64,000 bases of DNA from Leifsonia sp052114085 (lineage in GTDB: Bacteria; Actinomycetota; Actinomycetes; Actinomycetales; Microbacteriaceae), in assembly GCF_052114085.1 (NCBI RefSeq), contig NZ_JBFREB010000001.1:1798001-1862000 (forward strand), written 5' to 3'. The translations under genes were made by a program, and so were the position numbers. This document shows positions 51,525 to 63,362 of this stretch, in pieces (the first letter of the stretch is position 1; each line of letters begins with the position of its first letter). The notes beneath the pieces are model-generated. The model did not search any database. It was not told the DNA's origin and worked only from the letters and a program-made list of their open reading frames with translations.

Positions 51525-53600
51525 CTAGCGACTGGTGGCCGCCGCTTGACCGTCTTCGGCACGCACATCCGCGCGGTCGCCGTCGCCACGACCGGTCTCG
51601 GCCAGCCGCTCGAACACGGCGGTGGCGGTCCTGATGCCGACTCCGCGCACCTCCGCGATCTGCTCCGGGGTCGCCTTGCGTAGTTGCGCCACCGACCCGA
51701 AGTGCTTCAGCAGCTCCTTGACGCGCGACGGCCCGAGACCCGGGATCTCGCCCAGCACCGTGCCGATGTCGCGCTTGCGGCGCGCCCGCTGGTAGGTGAT
51801 CGCGAACCGGTGCGCCTCGTCGCGGAGGCGCTGGATGAGGAACAGCGCGTCACTGTTGCGCGGCAGGATGACCGGGAAATCGGAGTCGGGGAGCCAGATC
51901 TCCTCCAGGCGCTTGGCGATGCCGGCGAGTTGGATGCCTGTCACGCCCGACTCGTCGAGGGCCCGCTTGGCTGCGGCGACCTGAGGCTGTCCGCCGTCCA
52001 CGATGAGCAGGTTCGGCGGGTACGAGAACTTGCGTCGCCGTCGCTCGGCGGCCTCCTCGACCACCTCGTCGGCCCCGGCCGCGCCCTCCGCGTCAAGCGC
52101 GGTGTCCTCGTCCACCTGATCGGACTGCCCCGCCTCGTCTGCGGAGTCGGCCGCGTCGGCCGCCCCGGCCGGGACGGGCGCATCCTTCAGGTAGGCCAGC
52201 CGTCGCGAGATGACCTGGTAGATCGACTCGGTGTCGTCCGTGGACTCGGGGATGCTGAAGCGGCGGTACTGGTCCTTGCGCGGCAGGCCGTCCTCGAACA
52301 CGACCATCGAGGCGACGATGTTCGTGCCGCTGAGGTGCGAGACGTCGTAGCACTCCATCCGAAGCGGAGCATCGTCCATTCCGAGGGCGTCCTGGATGTC
52401 GTTGAGCGCCTTCGAACGCGCCACGAAGTCGGAGCTCCGCCGGGTCTTGTAGAGGATGAGCGCGTTCTTCGCGTTCATCGCGACCGTCTGCGCCAGGGCG
52501 GCCTTCTCGCCGCGCTGCGCGGTCTTCAGCTCGACACGGCCGGTGTGCCGGCCGCGCGCAGCCGACGGGTCGGGGGTCTCCCGGCGGCGCTGCGTGAGCC
52601 ACTGCTCCAGCTCGGCCGTGTCCTCCGGAAGCTCGGGGACGATGATCTCCCGCGGCGGTGCGTCCGGTCCGTCGTACGCGTTCTGGACGACGGTCTCCAC
52701 CAGCTCGCCGAGGTCGACGTCGAGCTCCTTGTCGACCACCCAGCTGCGGACACCGCGGACGCGACCGCCGCGCACGATGAACTGGGTCACCGCTGCGGCG
52801 AGCTCGTCGTGCGCGATGCCGAAGACGTCGGCGTCCACGCTGTCGGTCAGCACGACCGCACTCTTGCCGAGGACGCCCTCGAGCGCCTGGATGGCATCCC
52901 GGTGCCGAGCGGCGGACTCGTAGTCCATGGTGCTCGCGGCCTGCTTCATCTTGTCGTTGAGATCGCGCAGGTAGCCGCTGTCGTTTCCCGCCATGAAGGA
53001 GGCGAAGTCGATCGCCAGCGATTTGTGGTCCTCCGGCGTGATCCGGCCGACGCACGGCGCCGCACACTTGCCAATGTCACCGAGCAGGCAGGGACGGCCG
53101 GTCAGCTCGGCGCGACGGTACACGCCGTCCGAGCAGCTTCGCATCGGGAAGGCCTTCAGCATGAGATCGACCGTCTCGCGGATCGCCCAGACCTTCGTGT
53201 ACGGCCCGAAGTACCGCGCGTCCTTGATGTTGCGGTTGCGGGTGATCATCACGCGCGGGACGCGGTCGCCGAGCGTGACCGCGAGATACGGGTAGGTCTT
53301 GTCGTCGCGGAACTTGACGTTGAACGGCGGGTTGAACTCCTTGATCCAGGTGTACTCGAGCTGGAGGGCCTCGAACTCGGTGCCCACCACGGTCCACTCG
53401 ACGCTCGACGCGGTCGTGACCATGCGCCGGGTGCGCTCGTGGAGACTGCGCAGCGGCTGGAAGTAGTTGCTCAGCCGCGCACGGAGGTTCTTGGCCTTGC
53501 CCACGTAGAGCACGCGCCGGTTCTTGTCACGGAACCGGTACACGCCTGGCTGCGTCGGGATCTCGCCGGCCTTCGGCCGGTAGCTGACGGTGTCTGCCAC
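51525..53600 (-). CDS. uvrC: UvrABC system protein C
   Basis: Makes the two incisions of nucleotide excision repair. The 691 residues show an N-terminal GIY-YIG nuclease (GVYRFRDKNRRVLYVGKAKNL region, cited here as PGVYRF and VLYVGKAKN), a UVR motif near 205-240, the RNase H-like second nuclease (DGGQPQV, about 540) and C-terminal helix-hairpin-helix motifs (IPGLGPSRVKELL). An acidic, Ala/Asp/Glu-rich insertion at about 475-518 interrupts the region before FSYPPNLLIVDGG. It begins 8 nt after uvrA ends. Confidence 0.96.
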   Translation of the reverse strand: MADTVSYRPKAGEIPTQPGVYRFRDKNRRVLYVGKAKNLRARLSNYFQPLRSLHERTRRMVTTASSVEWTVVGTEFEALQLEYTWIKEFNPPFNVKFRDDKTYPYLAVTLGDRVPRVMITRNRNIKDARYFGPYTKVWAIRETVDLMLKAFPMRSCSDGVYRRAELTGRPCLLGDIGKCAAPCVGRITPEDHKSLAIDFASFMAGNDSGYLRDLNDKMKQAASTMDYESAARHRDAIQALEGVLGKSAVVLTDSVDADVFGIAHDELAAAVTQFIVRGGRVRGVRSWVVDKELDVDLGELVETVVQNAYDGPDAPPREIIVPELPEDTAELEQWLTQRRRETPDPSAARGRHTGRVELKTAQRGEKAALAQTVAMNAKNALILYKTRRSSDFVARSKALNDIQDALGMDDAPLRMECYDVSHLSGTNIVASMVVFEDGLPRKDQYRRFSIPESTDDTESIYQVISRRLAYLKDAPVPAGAADAADSADEAGQSDQVDEDTALDAEGAAGADEVVEEAAERRRRKFSYPPNLLIVDGGQPQVAAAKRALDESGVTGIQLAGIAKRLEEIWLPDSDFPVILPRNSDALFLIQRLRDEAHRFAITYQRARRKRDIGTVLGEIPGLGPSRVKELLKHFGSVAQLRKATPEQIAEVRGVGIRTATAVFERLAETGRGDGDRADVRAEDGQAAATSR

Positions 53601-53608
53601 GGTGCGCC

Positions 53609-56518
<2,910 letters not shown>

Positions 56519-56620
56519 TCGATCGTTGTTCACTCGCCCGCTGCTCACTCGCTCTATTCTCCGCCATCCATGCTGTGATTTCGGGGGCTGTTCGCCCACC
56601 GCGCACCGCGCCCGAGACCT

Positions 56621-56640
56621 CGAACGTGTGTTCGATTCTA
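56621..56640 (-). promoter_or_regulatory. LexA (SOS) box and -10 of uvrA
   Basis: CGAACGTGTGTTCG (56621-56634, as read on the plus strand) fits GAAC-N4-GTTC fully. On the minus strand TAGAAT (56640-56635) abuts the box on its upstream side, so LexA would cover the start point. The geometry is like that of the imuA' box at 60-90. Confidence 0.88.
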
Positions 56641-56738
56641 GCGGGTCGGACGCAGGCACCCCCTGCACGCGCGAGTCTAGGCGCGACCACCGACATTCGT
56701 ACCGGGGCAGCCGGAAAGCGTCGGTCAGCGAGGCGAGG

Positions 56739-57263
56739 TCAGCGCCGCGGTCGGCGCAGCAGCGGGGGAACGAGCATCCCGACAATCCCCGCAAGCGCCA
56801 GCCCGGACACGATGGCTAGCGCCGGGAGGGACGGACGACCGGCGGGCAGCAGAACGGCGACTGCGACAACCTGCACGGGCACCTGGATCGCCACGAAACG
56901 GCGCAGCGTCGGCAGGAGCACGGCCGGTTGAAGACGGGCTGTCGGGGGCACGGCGAGCATCCACGCGCCGACCAGATGCAGCGCGTGCACCCCCGCGATG
57001 AGTGCGAGGAGGCGCGCGGTCAGGATGCCCGGCTCCACCAGCGACGACAGCACCAGCACGCCCATCAGCACCCACGCGGTCAGCCAGCGCGGCCGCCACA
57101 CCGCGACCCCGACCAGGAGGCTCGCGATCACCGTCCACGGTCCCTGCGGCAGCCCGACGAGCAGCAGCGGGAACGCGATCGCGGCGAACAGGACGCGGAG
57201 CGACCAGCCGGGCACGGTCCTGGTGCCGATATCGGGGCCAGCGGAGCCGTCGCCCACGCTCAT
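56739..57263 (-). CDS. Hypothetical membrane protein (last gene of the MoxR/DUF58 unit)
   Basis: A 174-residue protein I cannot assign to a family. Hydropathy suggests four to five transmembrane helices (about 22-42, 44-62, 66-100, 120-140 and 148-168) with short arginine-rich loops. ATG 57263 overlaps the DUF58 gene stop by 4 nt (ATGA), so it belongs to the MoxR/DUF58 operon and may help anchor that complex. No signal peptide or enzymatic motif seen. Confidence 0.75.
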   Translation of the reverse strand: MSVGDGSAGPDIGTRTVPGWSLRVLFAAIAFPLLLVGLPQGPWTVIASLLVGVAVWRPRWLTAWVLMGVLVLSSLVEPGILTARLLALIAGVHALHLVGAWMLAVPPTARLQPAVLLPTLRRFVAIQVPVQVVAVAVLLPAGRPSLPALAIVSGLALAGIVGMLVPPLLRRPRR

Positions 57264-58654
57264 CGCCGGCGCCTCCCCGCCGTCAGTGCGCGCAGCCCCG
57301 CCTCGCGCGCCACCGGGTCCTCCCACGGCAGGAGTTCCACCCCACCGCCCTGCAACTGCTGGAGGCGGAGTCTGCGCTCGAGCTCGATCGTGCGCAACGC
57401 CAGCCGTTCGCGGGCCGTCAGGTCGCGCGCGTCCCGCGCCGGCAGCACATCGACGGCGATGACGCGGTGGCCTGCTGCGCGCCACGTCAGGGCGAGGGTG
57501 GACGGTTGGTCGTCGAGGAACGTCGACAGCACGTAGACGATCGCCCCCGGCGACAGTCGCGGGGAGCGGACGCGCTGGAACGTCGTTCCGGTGGCCGACG
57601 TCAGCTCGATCTCCCGCAGCACCCGCTCGCGGTGCCGCGCACCGGCGCGGGGCGGCAGCACCCGGCGCGACTCCCCCAGATCGTCGAAACCGACGCGATC
57701 GCCCGCCGCTGCGTACGCGCCCGCCAGCGACGACGCCGCCTCGCGCGCCACGTCCAGCGACGAGATCGCGGGGCGCGGGTGGGCCTTGGGCCAGTCCGCG
57801 ACGATCCCGCTGACGTCGTCTCGGGCATCCACCACCAGATGCACCGCCGCGTCGGAGGTGGCCGTGGTGCGGCGCACGTACAACTCCCCCGCCCGCCCGG
57901 CCCGTGCGGTCGCCCGCCAGTCGATGCGCCGCAGCCGGTCGCCGGGATGGAACAGATCGATATCGCGGAACTCGCCGCCATCACCGGCCCGAGTCGAGAT
58001 GTGCTGCCCGGTCAAGCCGAGCAGGCGTGCCGGGAGCGGCAGGCTGCGGACGGGCATGCGGCGCGGTCGCACGACGCGTTCGACCGACGCGTCTTCACCG
58101 GGAGTGCCGACCCAGGCGGCGTCCGCGCCGATCGCGCGCGCAGCGACGGCCGCGACGCGCTGTCGGCCCGAATGCACGACCGGCACCTCGCCGGTCGTCT
58201 CGGCGGCGGTGCGCGGGGTCAGGACCGCATCCACCGGCGCGGAGCCGCCCAACTCGAGCCGCAGTTGCAGGGCATCGGAGTGCTGGGTTACGGCGGAATG
58301 GATGCTGACCGCCAGCGCGGTCGTGCCGTCAGCGGCAGGATGGGCTGCTCCTTCGGAGGTCACGGAGGTGTCCACGATGATCCCGTCGGGGTCCGCGGGT
58401 TGAGGGTCCGCCGTTCCGGCTGTCCTTCGCGGTCGCCGGTCCCACCCCAGCGCCGCCGCCAGCAACAGGGGCGCGCCCACGAGCGCGGGCTCGACGCGCG
58501 TCATCACGAACGCGGCGACCACGGCGACGATCCCCACCACCACGGCGCCCGCGAGGGCCGGGCTGGCGATCCAGCCGGTCGCGGTCTCCGTTCGCGTGTG
58601 GTCGGTCCGAGTGCGGGCCGCCGGCGCATCGGCGACGGGCGTGTGCTCGGTCAT
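57260..58654 (-). CDS. DUF58 domain-containing protein
   Basis: A 464-residue protein with two N-terminal transmembrane helices (about 28-70), a variable middle region, and a C-terminal DUF58 domain marked by GGEFRDIDLFHPGDRLRRID (about 225-244) followed by a von Willebrand A-like fold with VDARDD. DUF58 proteins nearly always pair with MoxR AAA ATPases and are thought to act in assembly or maturation of cell-envelope complexes. The gene starts 19 nt after moxR ends and overlaps the next gene. Confidence 0.9.
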   Translation of the reverse strand: MTEHTPVADAPAARTRTDHTRTETATGWIASPALAGAVVVGIVAVVAAFVMTRVEPALVGAPLLLAAALGWDRRPRRTAGTADPQPADPDGIIVDTSVTSEGAAHPAADGTTALAVSIHSAVTQHSDALQLRLELGGSAPVDAVLTPRTAAETTGEVPVVHSGRQRVAAVAARAIGADAAWVGTPGEDASVERVVRPRRMPVRSLPLPARLLGLTGQHISTRAGDGGEFRDIDLFHPGDRLRRIDWRATARAGRAGELYVRRTTATSDAAVHLVVDARDDVSGIVADWPKAHPRPAISSLDVAREAASSLAGAYAAAGDRVGFDDLGESRRVLPPRAGARHRERVLREIELTSATGTTFQRVRSPRLSPGAIVYVLSTFLDDQPSTLALTWRAAGHRVIAVDVLPARDARDLTARERLALRTIELERRLRLQQLQGGGVELLPWEDPVAREAGLRALTAGRRRR

Positions 58655-58673
58655 CGGCCACTGCTCCCGCCGC

Positions 58674-59702
58674 TCATCGGCCGGCGGCCTCCGCGCGCTG
58701 CGCGGCGCCGACAGCAGGGGGACCCGCGACCGTGTTGAGCACCTCCCACACCACCTGCTCGGCCCGAACGCCGCTGGTCCAGGCCTGCACGGTCAGCGTC
58801 AGGCGGTGGGCGAGCACCGGCACGGCGACCGACTTCACGTCGTCCGGAATCACGAAATCCCGTCCATCCAGCACCGCCAGCGCACGCGCGACCAGCAGGA
58901 GTCCCTGCGACCCACGCGGCGACGCGCCCACCTCGACCGACCGATGGTGGCGCGTCGCGGCGGCCAGGCGCACGCAGTACTCGACGATGTCCGGGTCGAC
59001 ATCGACCACTTCGACTCCCGCCTGCATGGCCGCAAGCGTCGGCGCGTCGATCACCGGCTCGACCGTCGCCACCTCGTGACGGCGCGCCACGCGGGCGAGC
59101 AGGACGCGGGACTCCCCTTCCTCGTCGGGGTAGCCGACGCTCAGCCGGACCATGAACCGGTCGAGCTGGGCCTCCGGCAGCGCATAGGTGCCCTCCGACT
59201 CGATGGGGTTCGCCGTCGCCACGACGTGGAAAGGCGACGGGAGCGGGAAGCTGCGGCCCTCGACCGACACCTGCCCCTCCGCCATCGCCTCCAGAAGGGC
59301 CGACTGCGTCTTCGGCGAGGTCCGGTTGATCTCGTCCGCAAGAAAGAGGCCGGTGAAGACGGGTCCCGGACGGAACTCGAAATCCGCGGCGCTCGGCACG
59401 TAGACGAACGAGCCGGTGATGTCGGACGGGAGCAGGTCGGGCGTGCACTGCAGCCGTCGGAAATCGAGGCCGACCGCGGCCGCGATGCTCCGCGCCGCGA
59501 GGGTCTTGCCGAGACCAGGGACGTCCTCGAACAGGACATGGCCGCCGGCGAGGATGGTGGCGAACGCGATGCGGAGCGGTTCGCGCATCCCGACGACGAC
59601 GCTGCTCACCCGTTCGAGGACGTCAGCGCCGAGGCGTGCGACGTCGGGGATCGCGAGAGGCGGGGCGGACCGGGTGGTCGGGGTGGTCGGGTCAGCGGGC
59701 AC
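58674..59702 (-). CDS. MoxR family AAA+ ATPase
   Basis: A 342-residue chaperone-like ATPase. Walker A lies in EDVPGLGKT (59-67), Walker B in LFLADEINRTSP (119-130), sensor 1 in VVATANPIESEGTY, followed by the ALPEAQLDRF arginine-finger block and a C-terminal lid. GTG 59702 is chosen because AGGAG lies about 7 nt upstream and the family region LERVSSVVVGM begins near residue 29; this start overlaps the upstream gene by 11 nt. Works with the DUF58 protein encoded next. Confidence 0.92.
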   Translation of the reverse strand: MPADPTTPTTRSAPPLAIPDVARLGADVLERVSSVVVGMREPLRIAFATILAGGHVLFEDVPGLGKTLAARSIAAAVGLDFRRLQCTPDLLPSDITGSFVYVPSAADFEFRPGPVFTGLFLADEINRTSPKTQSALLEAMAEGQVSVEGRSFPLPSPFHVVATANPIESEGTYALPEAQLDRFMVRLSVGYPDEEGESRVLLARVARRHEVATVEPVIDAPTLAAMQAGVEVVDVDPDIVEYCVRLAAATRHHRSVEVGASPRGSQGLLLVARALAVLDGRDFVIPDDVKSVAVPVLAHRLTLTVQAWTSGVRAEQVVWEVLNTVAGPPAVGAAQRAEAAGR

Positions 59703-60288
59703 GGGGCGGCTCCTGGTCGGTCGGGGCGGGTGCGGATCGTCTGGATGCGGATGCTGCGGGTGGTGCAGGCGCCGGGGGCGGGGACGACGCTGGCGCGGGC
59801 GACGCGGGATCGAGGGCCTCCAGCCGGGCGAGCGCGGCAGCCACCGCGGCGGTGCGCGGCGGGGCCACTCCCGAGCCGCGACGGAGCAGCCGCAACGCTT
59901 CCGCCCCGAGCAGCCGTTCGAGCTCCTGGTCGGACGCGCGATCCTCCAGGTCGAGCCCTCGCAACGACAGTGCGCGTTCGGCCACCAAGCGGAGCCGGCG
60001 GACCCCCTCCGGTGACGCGCGGCCACCCCGGGCACCGAGAGACCACCCCAGTTGGGACAGGTCGCGCCGGGCGCCGAGCCGGGGTTGCGGGGCGGGAACC
60101 GCCCAGGTGATATCGGCCGCCTCGCCCAGCGCGGAGAGGCAGGCGGCGAACGCGAAGGTTGCCGCGCCGAGGCCGATCGCGTGCGCCGCATCCATGCCCA
60201 GGTACCAGGCGGCGAAGCCGAGCGCGATCCCGAGCGCCGCGCTGAGGATGAGTCTCCGCAGCATCCGCGGGGGCAAGCGGCGCCTCAC
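59692..60288 (-). CDS. Hypothetical membrane protein of the MoxR/DUF58 unit
   Basis: A 198-residue protein with two N-terminal hydrophobic helices (about 11-30 and 33-52), an arginine-rich, likely cytosolic middle, and a Pro/Ala/Ser-rich tail from about 160. No family recognised. GTG 60288 overlaps the DUF4129 gene by 4 nt (GTGA) and its end overlaps moxR by 11 nt, so it is locked into the operon. It may be a membrane tether for the MoxR complex; this is inferred from position alone. Confidence 0.75.
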   Translation of the reverse strand: MRRRLPPRMLRRLILSAALGIALGFAAWYLGMDAAHAIGLGAATFAFAACLSALGEAADITWAVPAPQPRLGARRDLSQLGWSLGARGGRASPEGVRRLRLVAERALSLRGLDLEDRASDQELERLLGAEALRLLRRGSGVAPPRTAAVAAALARLEALDPASPAPASSPPPAPAPPAASASRRSAPAPTDQEPPRAR

Positions 60289-61040
60289 GGCCGGGCTCCG
60301 AAGCGGTCTGCGGACGTCGACGGTCGGCTGCGCGGCGGCTCTGCGCCCCAGGATGCGCGCAGCGCTTCGACCGCACCGCGCGCATTCTTCACGTCGTCCG
60401 GTGTCACGACCGCGCTGCTGAAGCGCGCACGGAGGTAGAGGGCGAGGAAGCGCTGGGCCGCGTCACGGTCGGCCGCGACGCGGGCGACGACACGCGTCGC
60501 GAACTCGGCGGGAGTCTCCGCCGGGAGCCGCCGGACGCCGGAGTCGGCCGCGCCCTCCTCCAACCCGACCCAGGCGCGCTCGATCGCGTCGCGAGGCTCC
60601 CGGGTTTCGGAGAGCTCGGCCGAGGCGCGGTCCAGCCCACGGCGCACATGCTCCGGCTCCGGCTCGTTCGCCGTGTCCTGGGGTGCCTCGGAGACCTCCG
60701 CCGAGGAGACGTCGATGAGGGGCGGCAGCTCGGGTCGGGGTGCCGGGCGACGTCGTAACCGCCACAGCAGCGCGAGCGCGATGACGATGGCGAGCACGGT
60801 GAGGGCGACCAGTACCCAGGACAGGTCGATCCGGATCTGCTGGACGTCCTGCTGGGGCGCAGGACTCCCGCTCACCGGTGGCTGCGGCCGGCCGGTGAGC
60901 GCCGGTCCTTGTGGGAGGAGCACCCGCGGTCCCGTGAACTCGGGAGCCCCCTGGAAGGCGACAGCGATCACCGCGACGCCCACCAGCACGGCGCACACCG
61001 CGAGGGTCCAGCGCCACCGTCCCGTCGTCCTCGCTGCCAC
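60285..61040 (-). CDS. DUF4129 domain-containing membrane protein
   Basis: A 251-residue protein with an N-terminal helix (about 11-29), an extracytoplasmic Pro/Gln linker (30-70), a second helix (about 73-95) and a cytosolic C-terminus holding the DUF4129 signature: AIERAWVGLEEGA, RLPAETPAEFATRVV and AAQRFLALYLRARFS (about 152-213). DUF4129 often accompanies MoxR, DUF58 and transglutaminase-like proteins; no transglutaminase gene is present here. First gene of the five-gene unit. GTG start at 61040 is the best candidate but lacks a strong ribosome binding site. Confidence 0.85.
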   Translation of the reverse strand: MAARTTGRWRWTLAVCAVLVGVAVIAVAFQGAPEFTGPRVLLPQGPALTGRPQPPVSGSPAPQQDVQQIRIDLSWVLVALTVLAIVIALALLWRLRRRPAPRPELPPLIDVSSAEVSEAPQDTANEPEPEHVRRGLDRASAELSETREPRDAIERAWVGLEEGAADSGVRRLPAETPAEFATRVVARVAADRDAAQRFLALYLRARFSSAVVTPDDVKNARGAVEALRASWGAEPPRSRPSTSADRFGARP

Positions 61041-61099
61041 CCTGCCACCGTAGCCCGCTCGCGCTCGCCGCGGGACGCACCCACGGGCGCGCGGCGAAG

Positions 61100-63166
61100 T
61101 CAGCCCAGGTGCCCGGCCTTATCCATCTGCCGCAGGTCGCGCTTGAGGTCGGACAACTCGTCGCGCAGCCGCGCTGCGAGCTCGAACTTCAATTCGCCCG
61201 CCGCCGCCAGCATCTGCTGATTGAGGTCGGCGATGAGCCCTTCGAGTTCGGCTGCGCCCTGGGCCGCGATTCCTCCGTTGCGCAGGTTCGGGGTCGGACT
61301 CTTGCGCTTCTGGTCTCGCCCGGCAAGCATCCGTGCCGTGTCGGCCTCTTCGCGCGCCAGGATGTCCGTGATGTCGGCGATGCGCTTGCGCAGCGGCTGT
61401 GGATCGATGCCGTTGACTCGGTTGTATTCGATCTGCCGGTCCCGCCGGCGCTCGGTCTCTTCGATCGCGTTCTTCATCGAGTCGGTGAGCACATCGGCGT
61501 ACATGTGCACCTGACCCGAGACGTTTCGCGCCGCACGACCGATCGTCTGGACGAGAGAGGTGGACGACCGCAGGAAGCCTTCCTTATCGGCGTCGAGGAT
61601 GGCGACCAGCGACACCTCCGGAAGGTCGAGTCCTTCACGCAGCAGGTTGATGCCGACCAGCACGTCGTAGACGCCGGCGCGGAGTTCGGTGAGCAGTTCG
61701 ACGCGTCGAAGGGTGTCGACGTCGGAGTGCAGGTAGCGCACCCGGACCCCGGCCTCCCCGAGGAAGTCGGTGAGCTCTTCCGCCATCTTCTTGGTCAGGG
61801 TCGTGACCAGCACGCGCTCGTCGCGCTCCACCCGGAGACGGATCTCCTCCAGGAGGTCGTCGATCTGGCCCTTCGTCGGCTTGACGACGATCTCAGGGTC
61901 GACCAGACCGGTCGGTCGGATGATCTGCTCGACGACGCCGTCCGCGATGCCGAGCTCATACTTGCCCGGGGTGGCGGACAGGTACACGGTCTGACCGACG
62001 CGGTCCTTGAACTCGTTCCACTTCAGCGGGCGGTTGTCGAGCGCACTCGGGAGGCGGAAGCCGTGCTCCACCAGCGTCCGCTTGCGCGACGCGTCACCCT
62101 CGTACATGGCGCCGATCTGGGGCACGGTGACGTGCGACTCGTCGATCACGACGAGGAAGTCGTCAGCGAAATAGTCGAGCAGGCAGTGCGGAGCTTCACC
62201 CGGCCTGCGGCCGTCGATGTGGCGCGAGTAGTTCTCGATGCCCGAGCAGAAGCCGATCTGCTCCATCATCTCCAGATCGAACTGAGTCCGCATGCGGAGT
62301 CGCTGAGCCTCGAGGAGCTTGCCTTCGCGCTCGAGTTCCTGCAGCCGCTCGCCCAGTTCCTCCTGGATCGTGCCGATGGCCCGCTGGATCGTGGCCGGGC
62401 TCGCGGCGTAGTGCGTCGCCGGGAACACGGACACCGCGTCCATCTTGCTGATCACGTCTCCGGTCAGCGGGTGCAGCGAGTACAGCGCCTCGATCTCGTC
62501 GCCGAACAGCTCGATCCGGATCGCGTGCTCTTCGTAGACCGGGATGATCTCGATCGTGTCGCCACGCACGCGGAACTTGCCGCGCGAGAAGTCGACGTCG
62601 TTGCGCTCGTACTGCATGTTGACGAACCGGCGGATCAGCGCATCGCGCCCGACGCTCTGGCCGACCTGCAGCGCGACCATCGCCTCCAGGTACTCTTCTG
62701 CAGCGCCGAGACCGTAGATGCACGACACGGTCGACACGACGATGACGTCACGCCGACTCAGCAGCGAGTTCGTCGTCGAGTGGCGGAGCCGCTCGACCTC
62801 CGCGTTGATCGAGGAGTCCTTCTCGATGAACGTGTCCGTCTGCGGGACGTATGCCTCGGGCTGGTAGTAGTCGTAGTACGAGACGAAGTACTCGACCGCG
62901 TTGTTCGGCATGAGCTCGCGGAACTCGTTCGCCAGCTGGGCTGCCAGCGTCTTGTTGTGGGCGAGAACCAGCGTCGGACGCTGCACCTGCTCGATCAGCC
63001 ACGCCGTCGTCGCCGACTTGCCGGTGCCCGTCGCGCCCAACAGCACGACATCGGTCTCGCCGGCGTTGATGCGACCGGCGAGCTCGGCGATCGCCTGCGG
63101 CTGATCACCGCTGGGCGAGTACTCGCTGACGACCTCGAAGGGACGGACGGAGCGCGTGGGAAGCAT
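61100..63166 (-). CDS. uvrB: UvrABC system protein B
   Basis: Damage-verification helicase of nucleotide excision repair. The 688 residues include Walker A GATGTGKS (44-51), the damage-probing beta hairpin YYDYYQPEAYVPQ (about 97-109), DESHVTVPQ, the motif V/VI region GINLLREGLDLPEV and QTIGRAARN, and a C-terminal UVR domain that binds UvrC. ATG 63166 has GGAGG only 1 nt upstream and TAGACT 6 nt upstream, so it may be translated leaderless. No LexA box is found in front, unlike uvrA. Confidence 0.97.
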   Translation of the reverse strand: MLPTRSVRPFEVVSEYSPSGDQPQAIAELAGRINAGETDVVLLGATGTGKSATTAWLIEQVQRPTLVLAHNKTLAAQLANEFRELMPNNAVEYFVSYYDYYQPEAYVPQTDTFIEKDSSINAEVERLRHSTTNSLLSRRDVIVVSTVSCIYGLGAAEEYLEAMVALQVGQSVGRDALIRRFVNMQYERNDVDFSRGKFRVRGDTIEIIPVYEEHAIRIELFGDEIEALYSLHPLTGDVISKMDAVSVFPATHYAASPATIQRAIGTIQEELGERLQELEREGKLLEAQRLRMRTQFDLEMMEQIGFCSGIENYSRHIDGRRPGEAPHCLLDYFADDFLVVIDESHVTVPQIGAMYEGDASRKRTLVEHGFRLPSALDNRPLKWNEFKDRVGQTVYLSATPGKYELGIADGVVEQIIRPTGLVDPEIVVKPTKGQIDDLLEEIRLRVERDERVLVTTLTKKMAEELTDFLGEAGVRVRYLHSDVDTLRRVELLTELRAGVYDVLVGINLLREGLDLPEVSLVAILDADKEGFLRSSTSLVQTIGRAARNVSGQVHMYADVLTDSMKNAIEETERRRDRQIEYNRVNGIDPQPLRKRIADITDILAREEADTARMLAGRDQKRKSPTPNLRNGGIAAQGAAELEGLIADLNQQMLAAAGELKFELAARLRDELSDLKRDLRQMDKAGHLG

Positions 63167-63362
63167 GCCTCCAGTCTAGGAAGGACCACCGACACTGCGT
63201 TCGGCTCTCGCTCACAGCGGAACCGATTCCGGGGCCGGGCCGCGCGCTTGAGATCGGAAACGGAGGACGCCTGCCCGTCAACGTCGTGAAACGCCGCGAT
63301 CGGAGGACTTTCCGCTCTTCGAAAGCGGGTCTCCTCCCGTTCGCGCAGCGGAAGGTGGCGCG
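63167..63362 (-). promoter_or_regulatory. uvrB promoter region and coaE downstream hairpin
   Basis: TAGACT (63178-63173, minus) ends 6 nt before the uvrB ATG. GGAGGACTTTCCGCT and AGCGGGTCTCCTCC (about 63302-63338) form an imperfect stem around a TTCGAA centre, 24 nt past the coaE stop, and may end coaE transcription. A near-palindrome GGAACCGATTCC (63219-63230) does not fit the LexA consensus. Confidence 0.45.

Noticed and set aside
63219..63230. GGAACCGATTCC as a LexA box for uvrB
   Set aside because: The consensus needs GAAC-N4-GTTC; this has a different core and spacing.
61109..63289. A 726-codon plus-strand frame opposite uvrB
   Set aside because: Antisense shadow of a highly conserved gene; no motif or start signal supports it. 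Similar long frames opposite dnaE2, uvrC and uvrA were rejected for the same reason.
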